Positions 46,461-57,908 of a DNA stretch of 64,000 nucleotides are shown in pieces; position 1 is the first letter of the stretch; every line of letters begins with the position of its first letter. Both the position numbers and the translations under genes were made by a program. This DNA comes from Saussurea involucrata. Its lineage: Eukaryota > Streptophyta > Magnoliopsida > Asterales > Asteraceae. A model generated the notes under the pieces. The model was not told where the DNA came from. It did no database searches and worked only from the letters and a program-made list of their open reading frames with translations. The stretch is from the NCBI GenBank assembly GCA_033807775.1, contig CM066319.1, forward strand, positions 137,380,983 through 137,444,982, in the 5' to 3' direction.

Positions 46461-47285
46461 GGTGCTATTCGGTTCGTTTTCTGTTAAGACCTAAATAGAT
46501 ATAGTTGTCTGAGTGGATATGGTTGTCTGAGTGTTAACAGATATGTTGGTGTTCGATTATTATGCTGAATAAACAGTCAGAATGTCAGAAATGACCATTT
46601 TACCCCCGGTCTTTATTTTTTACATTTTAAACATACAAATACAGATTCATACAAACAAATTCACACCAACAAACAGATTCATACAAACATAAAATATAGT
46701 ATTCTTTATATTTTAAAGCAGCAAAAAAGATGAAAATAAGCACACACACAAAAAAAAAAGTTTGAATGATAATCAACAAATACATAAAACTATATAAATG
46801 AAGTAGAATTACATGGTATAGAAAATTAAAGAAAATATATAAATGAAATAAAGAAATTTCTCAGCTTTTCCCAAACCCTCCTTATTACGGCGTGTAAACC
46901 CAATACTCTTTCTTCCTCCCTCCTTCCGCCGCCGACTTCTTCAATGCTTGCAGCAAAAAAGATGAAAAGAAGCAAAAAAATTGAAGCAAAAAGTTGCAGC
47001 AAAAAAATTGAAGCAAAAAGTTGCAGCAAAAAAAAAGAAGCAGCAAACAAAAAGGTAAGCTGCAATGTTAAAGAGTGAATGGTAGGGTTTTTTCTTCATT
47101 AATGGAGTAGTTGGGAGAGGGGCAATTAAGGAAATAGGAGAGCTTGAGTGTAGAGGAGTGTTATTTCTCAGCTGACCGAATCAGCTAGCTTTTTAGCCAT
47201 TCAGCCGCTACCGAACGGGCAGATATGGCTGTGCGAATCAGCCATATCTCCCACACAGCCCATTAAGCCGCTACTGAACAGGCCC
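46461..47285. mobile_element. PIF/Harbinger-like non-autonomous element
   Basis: Ends GGTGCTATTCGGTTCG and, on the opposite strand, GGGCCTGTTCAGTAGC, flanked by TAA (46458-46460 and 47286-47288). 825 bp. The interior has GCAGCAAAAAAATTGAAGCA minisatellite copies (46945-47045), which create a spurious minus-strand ORF. Confidence 0.65.
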
Positions 47286-47481
47286 TAAGTTACACAAAGC
47301 AAAAGAATGCAGAAAAGAGGCAAATAGTTTAAAAGGAAACAAAAACAAAACTCAGATCATGTGCTACAACAACAACAACAACAACAAAAAAACCCTATGA
47401 TTTTAACACATTGAAGAAAAAAAAGCAGTCAGTGACCTGGCTGCTTTCGGATGGAAAGCTTATGTTTCACCTCTGAGCCAG

Positions 47482-50400
47482 TCAGTCACTTGTAGACCCA
47501 TCGTCATCATTATTTTCATGTTGTGTTACCACTTTCTCTATAAACCTCTTCCTCACTCCTTCAATTACAGCTTCTCTGGAAGCCTCTCCTTCACTCTGCC
47601 CGTCGTTAAGGACCGGATCCGACTGGCACAGGACCAGAGCAACACCTGCACACGAACCCGACTGAACCCATAAGCAACAAGAAAGAACAAATTTTCGTGA
47701 TTTTCGTCATTTGAAATTCGAAATACAAGGAATTTCCTGCAAACCCTTGTATCTTTGCTAGATGATAGTATGGAAGTCAGGAAGTAAGAGCTCCTCCGCC
47801 ATACTAAATTCAAAGTGTTATTCCCAAATGACCACTTTTGGAGTGGACCCATCACAAAATGACCCATTTTTTCACAAAATTACCAGCAATTTTTGCAAAT
47901 TCTTTTCGTAAAAACCAATTGGAGAATATGTGGAACCCCATTAGATTAGTCTACTAAAGAGCCCCTGACAAGAGAAGAGGGATTCCAACATATATTGACA
48001 CAAAAGTGTCCAAGTCTAGCCGATGTGGGACTTTTACACACCCCTCCAATGGAAGCTAGACAATGATGTCCGCCATGTAGACTTGGCTCTCATACCATGT
48101 GGAACCGCATTAAATTACTCTCCAAAAGAAGCCCTTGAGGAAAGAAGGGGAGTTCTAACATATATCAACGAGAAAGTGTCAAGTGTAGCCGATGTAGAAC
48201 TCTAACAACCAAGTTTTGCGAAAAGCATTTTTTGCTATTTTTAGGGTTTTTGCAAAATTCGCAAAATACTATTGTGATATTTTTCTTTTTGAAAAACACT
48301 TGCAATGCAGCAATGAGACCCACAACAACAAAAATAAAAAGCACTTGAGTGGTCATTTTTGTGATTAACCTAAATTTAAAGCAATAATCCATATATATTG
48401 ACACATCCCCAAAAGTGTTAATGCACAAAAAAGAGTTAACTAAAAATGGCTCAACTCAAAAAGAAGGAAAGGATATAGGCTTGTCAAAAAGGGTGTGTTT
48501 GGTGCACCGTACAGAACAGAACAACGATCACAGTTCCATGTTTGGCAGGACTTTTATGTGGAACAGGCGTGTTCCACCCTTACTCGATGGAACAGACCTA
48601 TATTTATCAATATAACCTCAAAATAAAACTTAATTCTCTTTTAAAACATCAAATACGTCTCCTCTTTACATTTTATTCATTCTTTAAATTTTGTTTATTA
48701 TATTTTATGCTCTTCACATTTTATTCATTCTTTTAAATTTTTGTCATGTTCTGTCCCATCCTGTCTACATACCAAACGCACCCAAAATGAACAAAGGGTC
48801 AATGACCCACAGTGGAGCCCAGTCTCCCTAGAGGTCTAGAGTTCAAACCTCACCAAAGGTGAGAAGCATGCGTGAGTATTTGCTGTTATAAATATTATAT
48901 ACTTCAAAATGAATGTACCTTCTGGAGTGCATCTCCGACCAAAAGTATGCAAACCTACATAATTTGCCTTCACTGCGCCATTATTGTAGACCAACAAAGT
49001 GGGAAGATTACAATCTGGATATTTAGGAATGCAATCGGTCGATATAATCCGAACAAATTTTGTTGCCGGATACATTTTTGCAAGTTCTTCCAGACATTGC
49101 ATCAGTACTCCACATTCAGGGTACCTATTTAAAGATCAGCACCTATTTAACATGCATATACACAAGTCTATTTTTTGCTCAGTACCATAACGGGCTTACA
49201 AGTCTATTTTTACAAGTCTATTACACTTGTCTATTTGTTTATTAGTCTACCAATTGCTAATACGGGAGAAGATAAACAAATAAACTCAAACAAGAGAACT
49301 AGGGCGCATTTGGTTTGTGGGATTTGGAATTGGATTTCATTCACATCACGCGTTTGGTTTAAAGGAAAGTCCGGAATTGAAATCTCACAAACACAGGATT
49401 TAGAAATCCCATGGGGGTATAGTTAGTATTTCGTGGGATTTCATAGGATTTGTTTGTAATAATGTTCTAGAATATGTTGAAAACACTTGTTTTGTAATAA
49501 TAAATTGATAGAAAGGTAATTTAATTATTTTTGTAATTTGTTTTTATAAAGAATGGAAATTCAATTCCGTTCCAAACCCTACAAGGCTACAAACTAAACA
49601 CACCAAAGATTCCAAATCCTTCCACGAAATCCAAATCCCTCAAAAGCATTCCGTCAAACCAAACGGCCCCTTACGCTGTGTTTTCGAAACTCTTTTTACG
49701 ACGGAAAGGAAAGGAAGGGGAGGAAAGTAAAAAAAACTCGTGTTCTCGAAACCGTCTTAGGAGAGAAAGGAAAGAAGGAAAATAATGATAAGTTTTCTCC
49801 CAAAACTTTCCTCCCAAATGTGGGAGGAAAGTAAAAAAAAAAAACTCGTGTTCTCGAAACCTTTTTAGGAGAGAAAGGAAAGGAAACGGAAGAAAAATAA
49901 TGATAAGTTTCCTCCCAAAACTTTCCTCCCAAATGTGGGAGGAAAGGGAAGGAAAGAAATTAAAACAATTTAAAAGAAATTACTAAAATTACAAAACTAG
50001 CGGACCTTAAATTATAAGACCTTTCATTATAAGGCGTTTCACTATAAAGGATACATTTTTAAAGGGTATATTTGTAAAAACTATATCTTTCCTTTCCTTT
50101 CTCTCCTGTTCGAGAACATGAAAAATCAATTTATTTCCTTTCCTTTCCTTCACCTTCGGAACATATATGAAGAAATTATTTTCCTTTCCTGGCTTTTCTC
50201 TCCCTTTCTTTTCTATCGACTTCTTTTCTTTTCTTTTCTCTCCAGATTAGAGAACACGGTGTTAAGACCTAACAAATTGAAGGAGTGAAAGTAATGGATA
50301 AATACCCGTCTTTGTATAAAATAACAACCACCCACACATCTGACGGAGCTTGTGATACCTCACGCACAAAATCTGATCCGGAAATGGGCATGACGGACCC

Positions 50401-51616
50401 AAACTTCGCAATTTTCACCATTTGCTTCATTTCTGATAACCTCTTTCTCCTTCAAGCACGACAATGAAAAATAAGAATTTAAGTAATACCAAAAATCCAA
50501 TACTTTAACCTCAAACTGCATACTTGGTTTCCTTGGGAACAACTTAAACAAAAACTCCTTCTGTTACCATATTCGACTCCATTTGGCCATATAATTTCTT
50601 GAATCTTGTCCCCGAGAATAAGTCTTATTAGAACCCATGTATCCTTAATGTCTACAATTTTCGAAAATCGGAAAGTAGAATTTGATCATGTAACTATCTT
50701 TTCTAATTCACTGAACACGGGTCAGCTTAACTAATGATGTAGCTTCATTATGGCATACACTTCCATTTGCACAAGAGAAGAACAAAGGGTACGTTTGGCA
50801 ACCATAAGCTAGCTTTTTTGTTGAACTTATTGCAAAAGCCCCGTTTGGTAGCTTATTCTTTCAAAAGCTGCCTCAGGTAACATGTCAATAAGCTCCAAAG
50901 ACATTTTTCCACGTTTTTCAATTATGCCCTTATATATTTCCAATTAATCTTTCAATTTAACATAGACAAAGATAAGGGAAACACTGGTTTTGATTTAAAA
51001 GACCAAAATGCGATCCTTTCTTGGGAAGAGATGAAGTATTGTCTTCTCCACTTCAGATGCAACTTTCTTCCAATTCATCCCAGTGTAAATGGACCGAGGA
51101 GGGAAACTACTGAAGGCGATCTAGGCTGAAAGAAAAACTGATTAGGGTTAAGGAATCTACACTGGAACCCTACTTCCCTGCCTTGGCAATCGAGCAATCA
51201 AGTTTTATATTCGAGCTAAATGAGATTGAATTACACACTCCAGGATCCCTGATTTTGGTAAATTTTTGGGCATCATAAGAATCAAATCTAAGTTTCTACT
51301 GGATAAGCTAATGCCCTATGAAAGTAAATACAAAATTCGATAAACACACTCAGAATTGTATGATTTCCATGTACCTGTATTCTTCGAGGAATCGATCGTC
51401 ATCCAGATCATCCTCTAGATCTTCGAGCTCCTCTTCAGTCTTGTTATCGATCCACGATTTGTCTTTAGGTTTAGAATCTTCATCTTGGGCAGGAGCAAAA
51501 GGATCGGGTTTGAAGACCGGGGGTTTGGGAGGCAAATTTCCGTACTTCCTTTGAAGATCTTCCCATTCCGTTGTTGTTCCTTCAACATCTTTGTACACAA
51601 AGTGATAATCAGCCAT
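47482..51616 (-). CDS. Phosducin-like protein 3 (PDCL3/VIAF) homologue, four exons, 251 residues
   Basis: Exons (minus strand): 51616-51375, 50449-50306, 49124-48919 and 47645-47482. The sum is 756 bases including TGA, with GT-AG at each junction. Exon 1 begins MADYHFVYKDVEGTTTEWED and ends in an acidic stretch (EEELEDLEDDLDDDRFLEEY). Exon 2 carries AKFGSVMPISGSDFVREVSQ and DVWVVVILYKDG. Exon 3 has YPECGVLMQCLEELAKMYP and FVRIISTDCIPKYPDCNLPT, the core of the thioredoxin-like fold (about residues 85-200). Exon 4 has VALVLCQSDPVLNDG and EGVRKRFIEKVV, and closes with an acidic tail. Animal and yeast members are co-chaperones of the CCT chaperonin for actin and tubulin folding, and a similar cytosolic role is inferred. 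It is not the PLP3a/b (TXNDC9-like) type. Introns 2 and 3 are packed with MITEs. Confidence 0.88.
47930..48212. repeat. Imperfect direct repeat in intron 3 of the phosducin-like gene
   Basis: ATGTGGAACCCCATTAGATTA (about 47929) recurs as ATGTGGAACCGCATTAAATTA (about 48097). Both are followed by AAAGARGCCC, AACATATAT, AAAGTGTC and TAGCCGATGT at matching distances (period about 170). This looks like a head-to-tail dimer of a short repeat. Confidence 0.65.
48491..48783. mobile_element. hAT-like MITE in intron 3
   Basis: Ends GGGTGTGTTTGGTGCA and, inverted, GGGTGCGTTTGGTATG, each followed by CAGAACAGAAC-type words. 293 bp. The target duplication is unclear because of flanking A-runs. Confidence 0.6.
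49302..49670. mobile_element. hAT-like MITE in intron 2
   Basis: Ends GGGCGCATTTGGTTTG and, inverted, GGGGCCGTTTGGTTTG, with the subterminal word GGGATTTGGA on both sides. 369 bp. Confidence 0.65.
49673..50263. mobile_element. Non-autonomous element with internal tandem repeat, intron 2
   Basis: The ends CGCTGTGTTTTCGAAA and, inverted, ACACCGTGTTCTCTAA are similar. Inside, a unit of about 110 bp beginning AACTCGTGTTCTCGAAACC (49736) repeats at about 49844. GGAAAGGAAAGG words dominate the left half and their complement the right half. It directly abuts the MITE at 49302-49670. Confidence 0.55.
50787..50900. repeat. Terminus-like sequence of a hAT-type MITE, intron 1
   Basis: GGGTACGTTTGGCAACC (about 50788) and CCCCGTTTGGTAGC (about 50840) resemble left ends of hAT-like MITEs. 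A right end was not identified. Confidence 0.35.
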
Positions 51617-51720
51617 TGCTGTTTACTGATCGATCTCTGTCTCCTGACAGTACTTCTTCAACCTTCGAGATTGGCCCCGATGAGAGAGATTATCATGGGC
51701 ATCTAGGTTTTATAACAAAC
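51617..51720 (-). promoter_or_regulatory. 5' leader and proximal promoter of the phosducin-like gene
   Basis: About 100 bp of less AT-rich sequence upstream of the ATG, followed by AT-rich repeat DNA. No distinct TATA box is evident. The boundary is approximate. Confidence 0.35.
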
Positions 51721-53040
51721 TTTTTTTTTCAACTCCATCTAATTTTCAAATTATTAAGCTATTTTTAGTGTTTTTATTGAAAAAAAAATGTTTATGACTT
51801 TTTTTCCACCACAAATAACTTGTTTTTGATAAGTTAATTCAATCTAAGTAACTTGAAACTGCTTATAACTTATTTGTTCAAATTACATTTTTACTCTCAA
51901 CTCTTTTTTAACACGACATAAGTTGATAAACATTTTTAAAAATAAGCATAAGTTGTTTTAAATAAGCAATCCCAAACACCCCCTAAATTGAAAATTCATA
52001 TAAACATTTATATGGGTAGTTTTTATAAGAGTAAACTACAATCTTGGTTCCCGAGGTTTAAAAATAGTCCCTAAACTTCAATAAGGGTAGTAAACGTCCA
52101 TACTGTCGGCATTCTGCTTTGAAAGTAGTCCATCGTCGTTAACTTCGTTAAAACACTCAGTTAAGATAAGCGGTATTTTCGTTTTTTTTTTCTTTTAGAA
52201 GGAGAAGTTGTACAATTTTGTTAAAATCAGAGGGACCAAGTTTTAATTTACTCTAATTTAAACTAGAGAGACCAAATTGTAATTTACTCTAATTTCTTTA
52301 TAATCTACTACGGCAACTGGGTTTGCCATCTCCGACGACCAGGACGTCGTCTTCGGCAACTAAGAACATCTTCCCATGTGACCAAGAACATCACAGCCAT
52401 CTGCAACCTCCCAACCCTCTCCCTTTCTTCATCGATGCCCAGAACCACAACCCCCTGTGTCCCCATCGATGTCGTGAACTGAACCAGAAACCTCTTCCCA
52501 TGTGACCAAGAACATCGCAACACACACCCCCTGTGAGTCACGGTGGTGGGTGGGGGTCTCAACGAGGAAGGAGGAGGGGAAAGGGGCAGAGGTTGGAGGT
52601 GGAGGTGAACAATACCACAGGAACGATGACACATTGGGTCGGTCACCGGTGAAGGTAGTGGCTCTGTGGAGTTTCATCTTCACCCTTGTTTATCGTATGG
52701 ATCATCTTCACCCTTGTTCATCTCGTTTCCAAGAACCAAATAATGAAGATCTTCAACATAATGGGAACCATGGACCATACGATTATCAACCTCATGAGTC
52801 TATCCCTCTAACAGTCGAGAATGAGATGAGCTTCTAGGTTTTGAAGTGGGAAGACCACCCTTCGAAGGATTCTGCCCAGGTATGAGAAAGACCCGTAAGA
52901 GGAACACGGACATTCTTGGCTTTCATTGGACATTTGTGTGTGTGTGATATATATGTACTGGAACACACGCATCACATCACACACACGTCGTCGGAGATGG
53001 TGAGCGGAGTAGGTGGGGAGTTGGTCGGAGTAGGGACGAG
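51721..53040. other. Repeat-rich intergenic DNA
   Basis: It ends a hAT-like repeat at about 51986 (AATCCCAAACACCCCCT) and has a block starting GAGTAAACTACAATCTTGG (52028), related to the element at 33025. Around 52370-52530 lies a duplicated segment with CTTCCCATGTGACCAAGAACATC twice. The ORFs here (for example 52308-52646 and 52502-52837) overlap on both strands and show no family motif. Confidence 0.45.
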
Positions 53041-53044
53041 CCTT

Positions 53045-53210
53045 GAGGACCATTTTCCCGAACCGAACCGGGACCGAACCGATACCGTACCGAACTCGAA
53101 CCGGTACCATGTAATCGGTCTGGTTTTCGGTCCCAAGTATGCGACAAAATCGGGATTCGGGATTCAGTTTTCGGTACCGGATTTTCCCAAAAAAATCCCG
53201 AAACCGAACC
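53045..53210. repeat. ACCGAACCGG-type simple repeat block
   Basis: Repeated CCGAACCGAACCGG, CCGATACCG and TCGGT words in both orientations. It is the counterpart of 12370-12565. Confidence 0.55.
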
Positions 53211-53788
53211 GGAATTATATAGACAATGTTTTTTTTTAATTTCCTAAGCAAGCATGTCATCTCTTAAATAAACTATTTTCTCTAATCAAGATATATCATC
53301 TCCTAAAAGAACAAAATGAAAAAACAATCAAATAATAATTAAAAAGATAATAGTAATTGATAATTAAAATACATTAATTAATATTATAAAATATATAAAA
53401 ATAATTTATATGATTAACAATAACTCTAAATAATTAAAAATTAATATCAATATATAATTAAAAATTTAATAATTTTCAGTTAATATTAATTAATTTTTAT
53501 TAGTTAATAATAATTAAATTTAAAACTTAATATTTATTTATAATAATAATTAATAAATAACAATTAATATTAATAAGAGCAATATTGAAATCTTTACAAA
53601 AAGCTACTCAAAAGCTACTTCAAATAGCGTTTCAAAAAGTTAACTTATGGTCAACCAAACATGTACCCAACAAGCTTTTTGCCAAACGATGCCTAAATAA
53701 AAACTTAAAAATATGTGAATTTTTTATAAGAACTTTTCACAAAAGTAGTTCTTACAAGTCACTCCCCTTTTTGCTTAAAATTTCTTTT

Positions 53789-54165
53789 GAGGGGAGTTTG
53801 GATTGCTATATGTGAAATAACTTATGTTTTTTTAAGTGTTTATCAACTTATATTATGTTAAATCGGAGTATTATGAAAGTGTTTGAATTAGTTTATGGCA
53901 GTATCAAAACGTAATAAGTTGGTAAGTTGCTTTTTAGGGGTGTTTAAGATTGCTTATACATGTAAAATGAACTAAAAAATTGATATGTTGTTTCAAATAA
54001 GTTAATAAGTTAGAAGTGAATAACTTATCAAAATCTCTTTATTATTGGTGTCAAACAGGTATAAGCATTTATTTTTTTCCCCATTCAAACACTAAAAACT
54101 CCTTATTATTGGTATCACACCGGAATAAGTTAATAAGCATTTTAAATCCCAAACACCCCCTTAAA
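53789..54165. mobile_element. hAT-like MITE
   Basis: Left end GAGGGGAGTTTGGATTGC and, inverted at the right, AAGGGGGTGTTTGGGATT. The interior repeats AATAAGTTAATAAG words. An internal copy of TTAGGGGTGTTTAAG at about 53933 suggests a nested or duplicated member. Confidence 0.5.
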
Positions 54166-54178
54166 AACCACGTTGCTA

Positions 54179-54611
54179 GAGCATCTCCAATAGCTTTTCC
54201 AAAATTGAGTAAAATGTCAAAATCTCAAAAATTAAAAAAAAACATTCATATCCAACAGATTCTTATTTTAGAGATTACACAATTAATAAATGACCATTTT
54301 GGGGTTTAACACAAGATTAAATGCGAAATTCATGGAAAGTAACAGGGTCCCCGTTAATTATATTATTAAAATATTCAATACAACTTATAAAATATTATTT
54401 ATCTCTCACAAACATTTAAATTAAATGTATTTCATTGGTTGAACGAATAAATTTTTTTTCCCTCGTAAGTAATAATTTTTGGAGAAATCTCCAAATTTGG
54501 AGATTTTCATTATCTCTCTCATACTTTCTCCATTTTGGAGAAGATTTTGGGGAATCCGTTGGAGCAAAAATTCTTAAAATCTCCATTTTGGAGAAGCTAT
54601 TGGAGATGCTC
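54179..54611. mobile_element. Tourist/Harbinger-like MITE (family A, copy 3)
   Basis: Long terminal inverted repeats GAGCATCTCCAATAGCTT (left and inverted right). The flanks CTA/TTA are compatible with a decayed 3-bp TWA duplication. 433 bp and non-coding. Confidence 0.7.
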
Positions 54612-54791
54612 TTAGCATTTTAATGGGTTCTCAGTTTATTTGGGTAGCTATAAAGACTGTTTGGTAGTGCTTCATATACAAAGTGACTTATTCAGTAAGT
54701 TCATAGTAAAAGCTTTATGGAGAAAGTCAGTATTTTTCAAACATATCCATAGGATTCAATGCAAGTATATAACCTTAAAAAGAACCTTATG

Positions 54792-54806
54792 CCCCCCCCC
54801 CCCCCC
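54792..54806. repeat. C15 homopolymer
   Basis: A run of 15 C. Its length may be affected by sequencing error. Confidence 0.9.
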
Positions 54807-56417
54807 TCTAAAGGGTGGGATGGGGGTTGGTAGATGGCATTAGGGTCAGGCGTTTGTCCAAAAAGTAAAGACCGTAATTCCAAGATAACTCACATTGTCC
54901 CACCTAAAAGTATCACATGAGAGATAGGGGCGAATACATGATTCTAGCATAGGGGGTTAAGAAGATGATAAACGAAATGATTTTAATTTGTCGAGTTAAG
55001 GCATTCAAACAAATAGTTAATGTGAGATATGCGATTAATGTTCGTTGTCATAGCTCACGAGTCTCATGAGATTTTTAGAGGAAATTTAGGTGCGATGAAT
55101 GTGTATAAACATTATTTCATACACAATTACACATGAGTGAAAAATAGATCTCATAATTCCTTGACCAAAATTAGTATCATAAAATTTAAGATTCTTAAAT
55201 TTACATTAAAAAATTTTAAAATTATATATTCTTGAACTCTGTATGATAATATTAATATAGAATTATTTTATTTTATTTTTGACGTAATAATCTTTTTATA
55301 AAACATTTGAAAATATAAATACAATAAAAATGTTTATGATAATAAAAAATTGATGTAATATTTTTTTTTATAAAAAACGTTTGTAAATTTAAATACAATA
55401 AAAACATAAATATTAAATCTTTCAAATAAAAATATTATATAAATTAAAAAACAAGAAAACAAAAAACGCCTGTTTAGATTCGATCTTAGGCCTAACGCAT
55501 AACTCAAAGGGCTCTAACCACTTCAACATTCTAATGTATGTGTTCCATATTCTTAATGTATATATATATTAAAGGGAGTTTGGAAATTGGGAGGGAGGCT
55601 CAGCACCAACCAACCCCGTACTGGCTACGCCACTGATGAGAGACAAATCAAGTATATAATGGTTCATTAAGTGGTTGGTTAAAGAGTTCCGTGTGCACAA
55701 GGAACTCAATCTCCAAATGAATTGTAACTAACTAAACGCAGGTTGTATACTCAAACTATCACTAATTTGTACACTCAAACTATCACTAATTTGTACAAAT
55801 ATATCACTCTGAAACCAATTATGTTATGTTCTAGAGAAAATAAGGAGGTTGTGCATGGTGATAGGATGTGGGTTTAAGATCATATAAGTGAATCTGACAT
55901 AAGAGCTTTGTTATGTAAGAAATTTTAATACAGTTTATATGAAGTTTTTGATACGAAGGAATCAAACAACTGATTCAATTTACATTATCATACCAATTAA
56001 ACCCATGAAAGCAAGGCAAGCAATAAAGATTGATAATAGCATGAGGCATCAGAATAATGACTCGTCAAAAGAATTGTAATAACATGTCAATGGTTAAAGA
56101 TTAAAATGTTAAAGAAGGATATAATTATTGAGCATATACGGCTATGATGCAACAATCAAGAATATAAATGATAGCCACCACAAGACTAGAACAAACTCAC
56201 ACATGCATCGCGGGAGATTGTCTTCGACGAGTAAGTATCAACGAACTGTTTGAACAAAAGACAAACTTAAAAGGAGAAAGTTTCCTATTCAATATTAAGG
56301 TTGACCAATTTACAATCAAGGTTTGTATTTGAGGTTTCCTTAGGACTCCAATATTGTAGTTGAAAGCTCTGCTCTAATGGAGGTGCATATTAAATTAAAT
56401 CACCTTCTGCTTCGGAT
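54807..56417. other. Intergenic DNA
   Basis: No convincing ORF. At 55575-55640, GGGAGGCTCAGCACC...CTGGCTACGCCACTG looks like the end of a dispersed repeat. Confidence 0.45.
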
Positions 56418-57032
56418 GACACCCTTCGAAGCATTGTATGGTCGTAAATGTAATACCTAGTGTGTTGGCTCGAAGGGGGAGAGAAACTGTTCGTGGACTA
56501 GAAAACGTGAAGACACAACAAACAAAGTAAAGAGTATTCGGGAACGCTTGAAAGCGGCCCAAGACCGGAAAAATAGCTATGTGGACAAGAAGTAAAGAAT
56601 GATTGAATTTCAAGTAGGAGATCGGGTTACGCTGAAGGTGTCCCTATGAAAGGGAATTATCCGATTTGGAAAACATGGGAAGCTTAGTCCCCGTTTCCTT
56701 GGACTCTTCACCATTTTAGAGTGGATTGGACTCCAAGCATACAAACTAGACTTGCCACTAAAAATGGATATAATCCATCACACCTTTCACGTTTGCTACC
56801 TATGTAAGTGTTTGTCCTAAGAAGAGAACATCATTCCTTTGTCGAAATCCGTGTAGATAACGCAATCGTTGTGTGGAGGAACCGGAAGCCATCTTGGAGA
56901 AAATAATCGAAGAAACTGCGCCATAAGGAGGTGACCAAGATCAAGGTTCAATGGAAGCACCAGAGAGGTGCAAATATAACTTGGAAAGCTGAAGAGGACA
57001 TGAAAAGGCGATATCCTTATTTTCTTGTTTAA
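56418..57032 (+). pseudogene. Dead chromovirus integrase C-terminus and chromodomain
   Basis: Plus-strand reading with many stops and shifts still shows TPFEALYGRKC (integrase), SIRERLKAAQDR, FQVGDRVTLKV, GKHGKLSPRFLG (GPY/F region), FHVCYL and a chromodomain remnant (KIKVQWKHQ type, about 56935-57030). It resembles the intact chromovirus at 22521-27020 but is far more diverged. It sits directly upstream of a polypurine tract and an LTR. Confidence 0.75.
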
Positions 57033-57058
57033 GGTGAGATTTTGAGAACAAATCTTTC

Positions 57059-57603
57059 CAAGGTAGGGAGGATTGTAACACCCATAAAAAGGAATTAAGT
57101 TAAAGTCATATGTGCACTCCAAATCTCCTGTTTATGATGCTCATCTTAGAGTTTTTGTTGTTAAAATCTATTATGGTCCTTAATCTTTTAATGTGGTTAA
57201 CTGGGTCAGCAAGACGAAAGTTTCAGTCGTAGATACCTTCTGGGCGAAAATACTTGTGACATTGGCAGATGGCTAGTCGCCCGTCATTGTCGCCATGAGC
57301 AAAGGGGTACGATACATCATGTGCGACAATGACAGCGAGAATGCCCTCGGGCATAATCGCCTGTCAATGTCGTTGGAAGTGTATCGGAGACAATGCCACT
57401 AGAAAACTCGCCAGGAATAGTCACACAGGTCTGTCTGGTGACTCACTTAGCCCGATTTTCACTCCCATTTCTCTCCTAACTCAGTCATGTGTGCTATTTT
57501 TGGAGCTTTTGAGCGATTTTCTCTCATCAAAACCCTTTTCACATTTATTACAAACCTAGGGTTTGGAAGGATCATTTATTGAGCATCAAGATCACCTTGT
57601 GGG
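57059..57603 (+). repeat. PPT and 3' LTR start of the old chromovirus
   Basis: AAGGTAGGGAGGAT (57059-57073) precedes TGTAACACCCATAAAAAGG at 57074. The LTR is followed to 57603, where another element begins. Its true end is not visible. Confidence 0.55.
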
Positions 57604-57908
57604 TGTATTAGATCCCATTATAGACAACAAATGAAGAACTCCATAGAAATTAGATATAAGATAGAAATGAAGAACAATACTCATCAAAATCATATCTCAT
57701 ATGCTTGGATTGAATAAACATGGAGGGGAAATTGTAGAGAATACCACACTATAACTAAACGACTCTCATGAACACCTAGTCTGTGTGTGTAAAGTGTATT
57801 CTCTCTCAAGTTTCTCAATGAACAAATGAGCCAATGGTACCTATTTATAGGGCCCATTTACAAGATGATTAGCTCAATCCCATTAACCTACTACAAATCC
57901 CAAATACA
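57604..57908 (-). repeat. Small copia-type LTR, reverse orientation
   Basis: Minus-strand TGTATTTGGG...GATCTAATACA with TGTATT/AATACA ends, 305 bp. It is preceded (minus strand) by the purine tract AGGGGGGAGAAT, with a TATA-like TATAAATAGG inside. The 3' part of the internal region probably continues to about 58156. Confidence 0.55.

Noticed and set aside
46826..47065. Minus-strand ORF rich in Phe and Leu, resembling a membrane protein
   Set aside because: Created by a GCAGCAAAAAAATTGAA minisatellite inside a Harbinger-like element.
48785..48870. Possible second SINE or tRNA gene (GGTCTAGAGTTCAAACC)
   Set aside because: Only the B-box-like word is present. There is no A box at proper spacing, no cloverleaf and no target duplication.
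52308..52837. Possible protein-coding exon (ORFs of about 110 codons on both strands)
   Set aside because: Overlapping frames on both strands, an internal duplicated segment and no recognisable domain or splice context.
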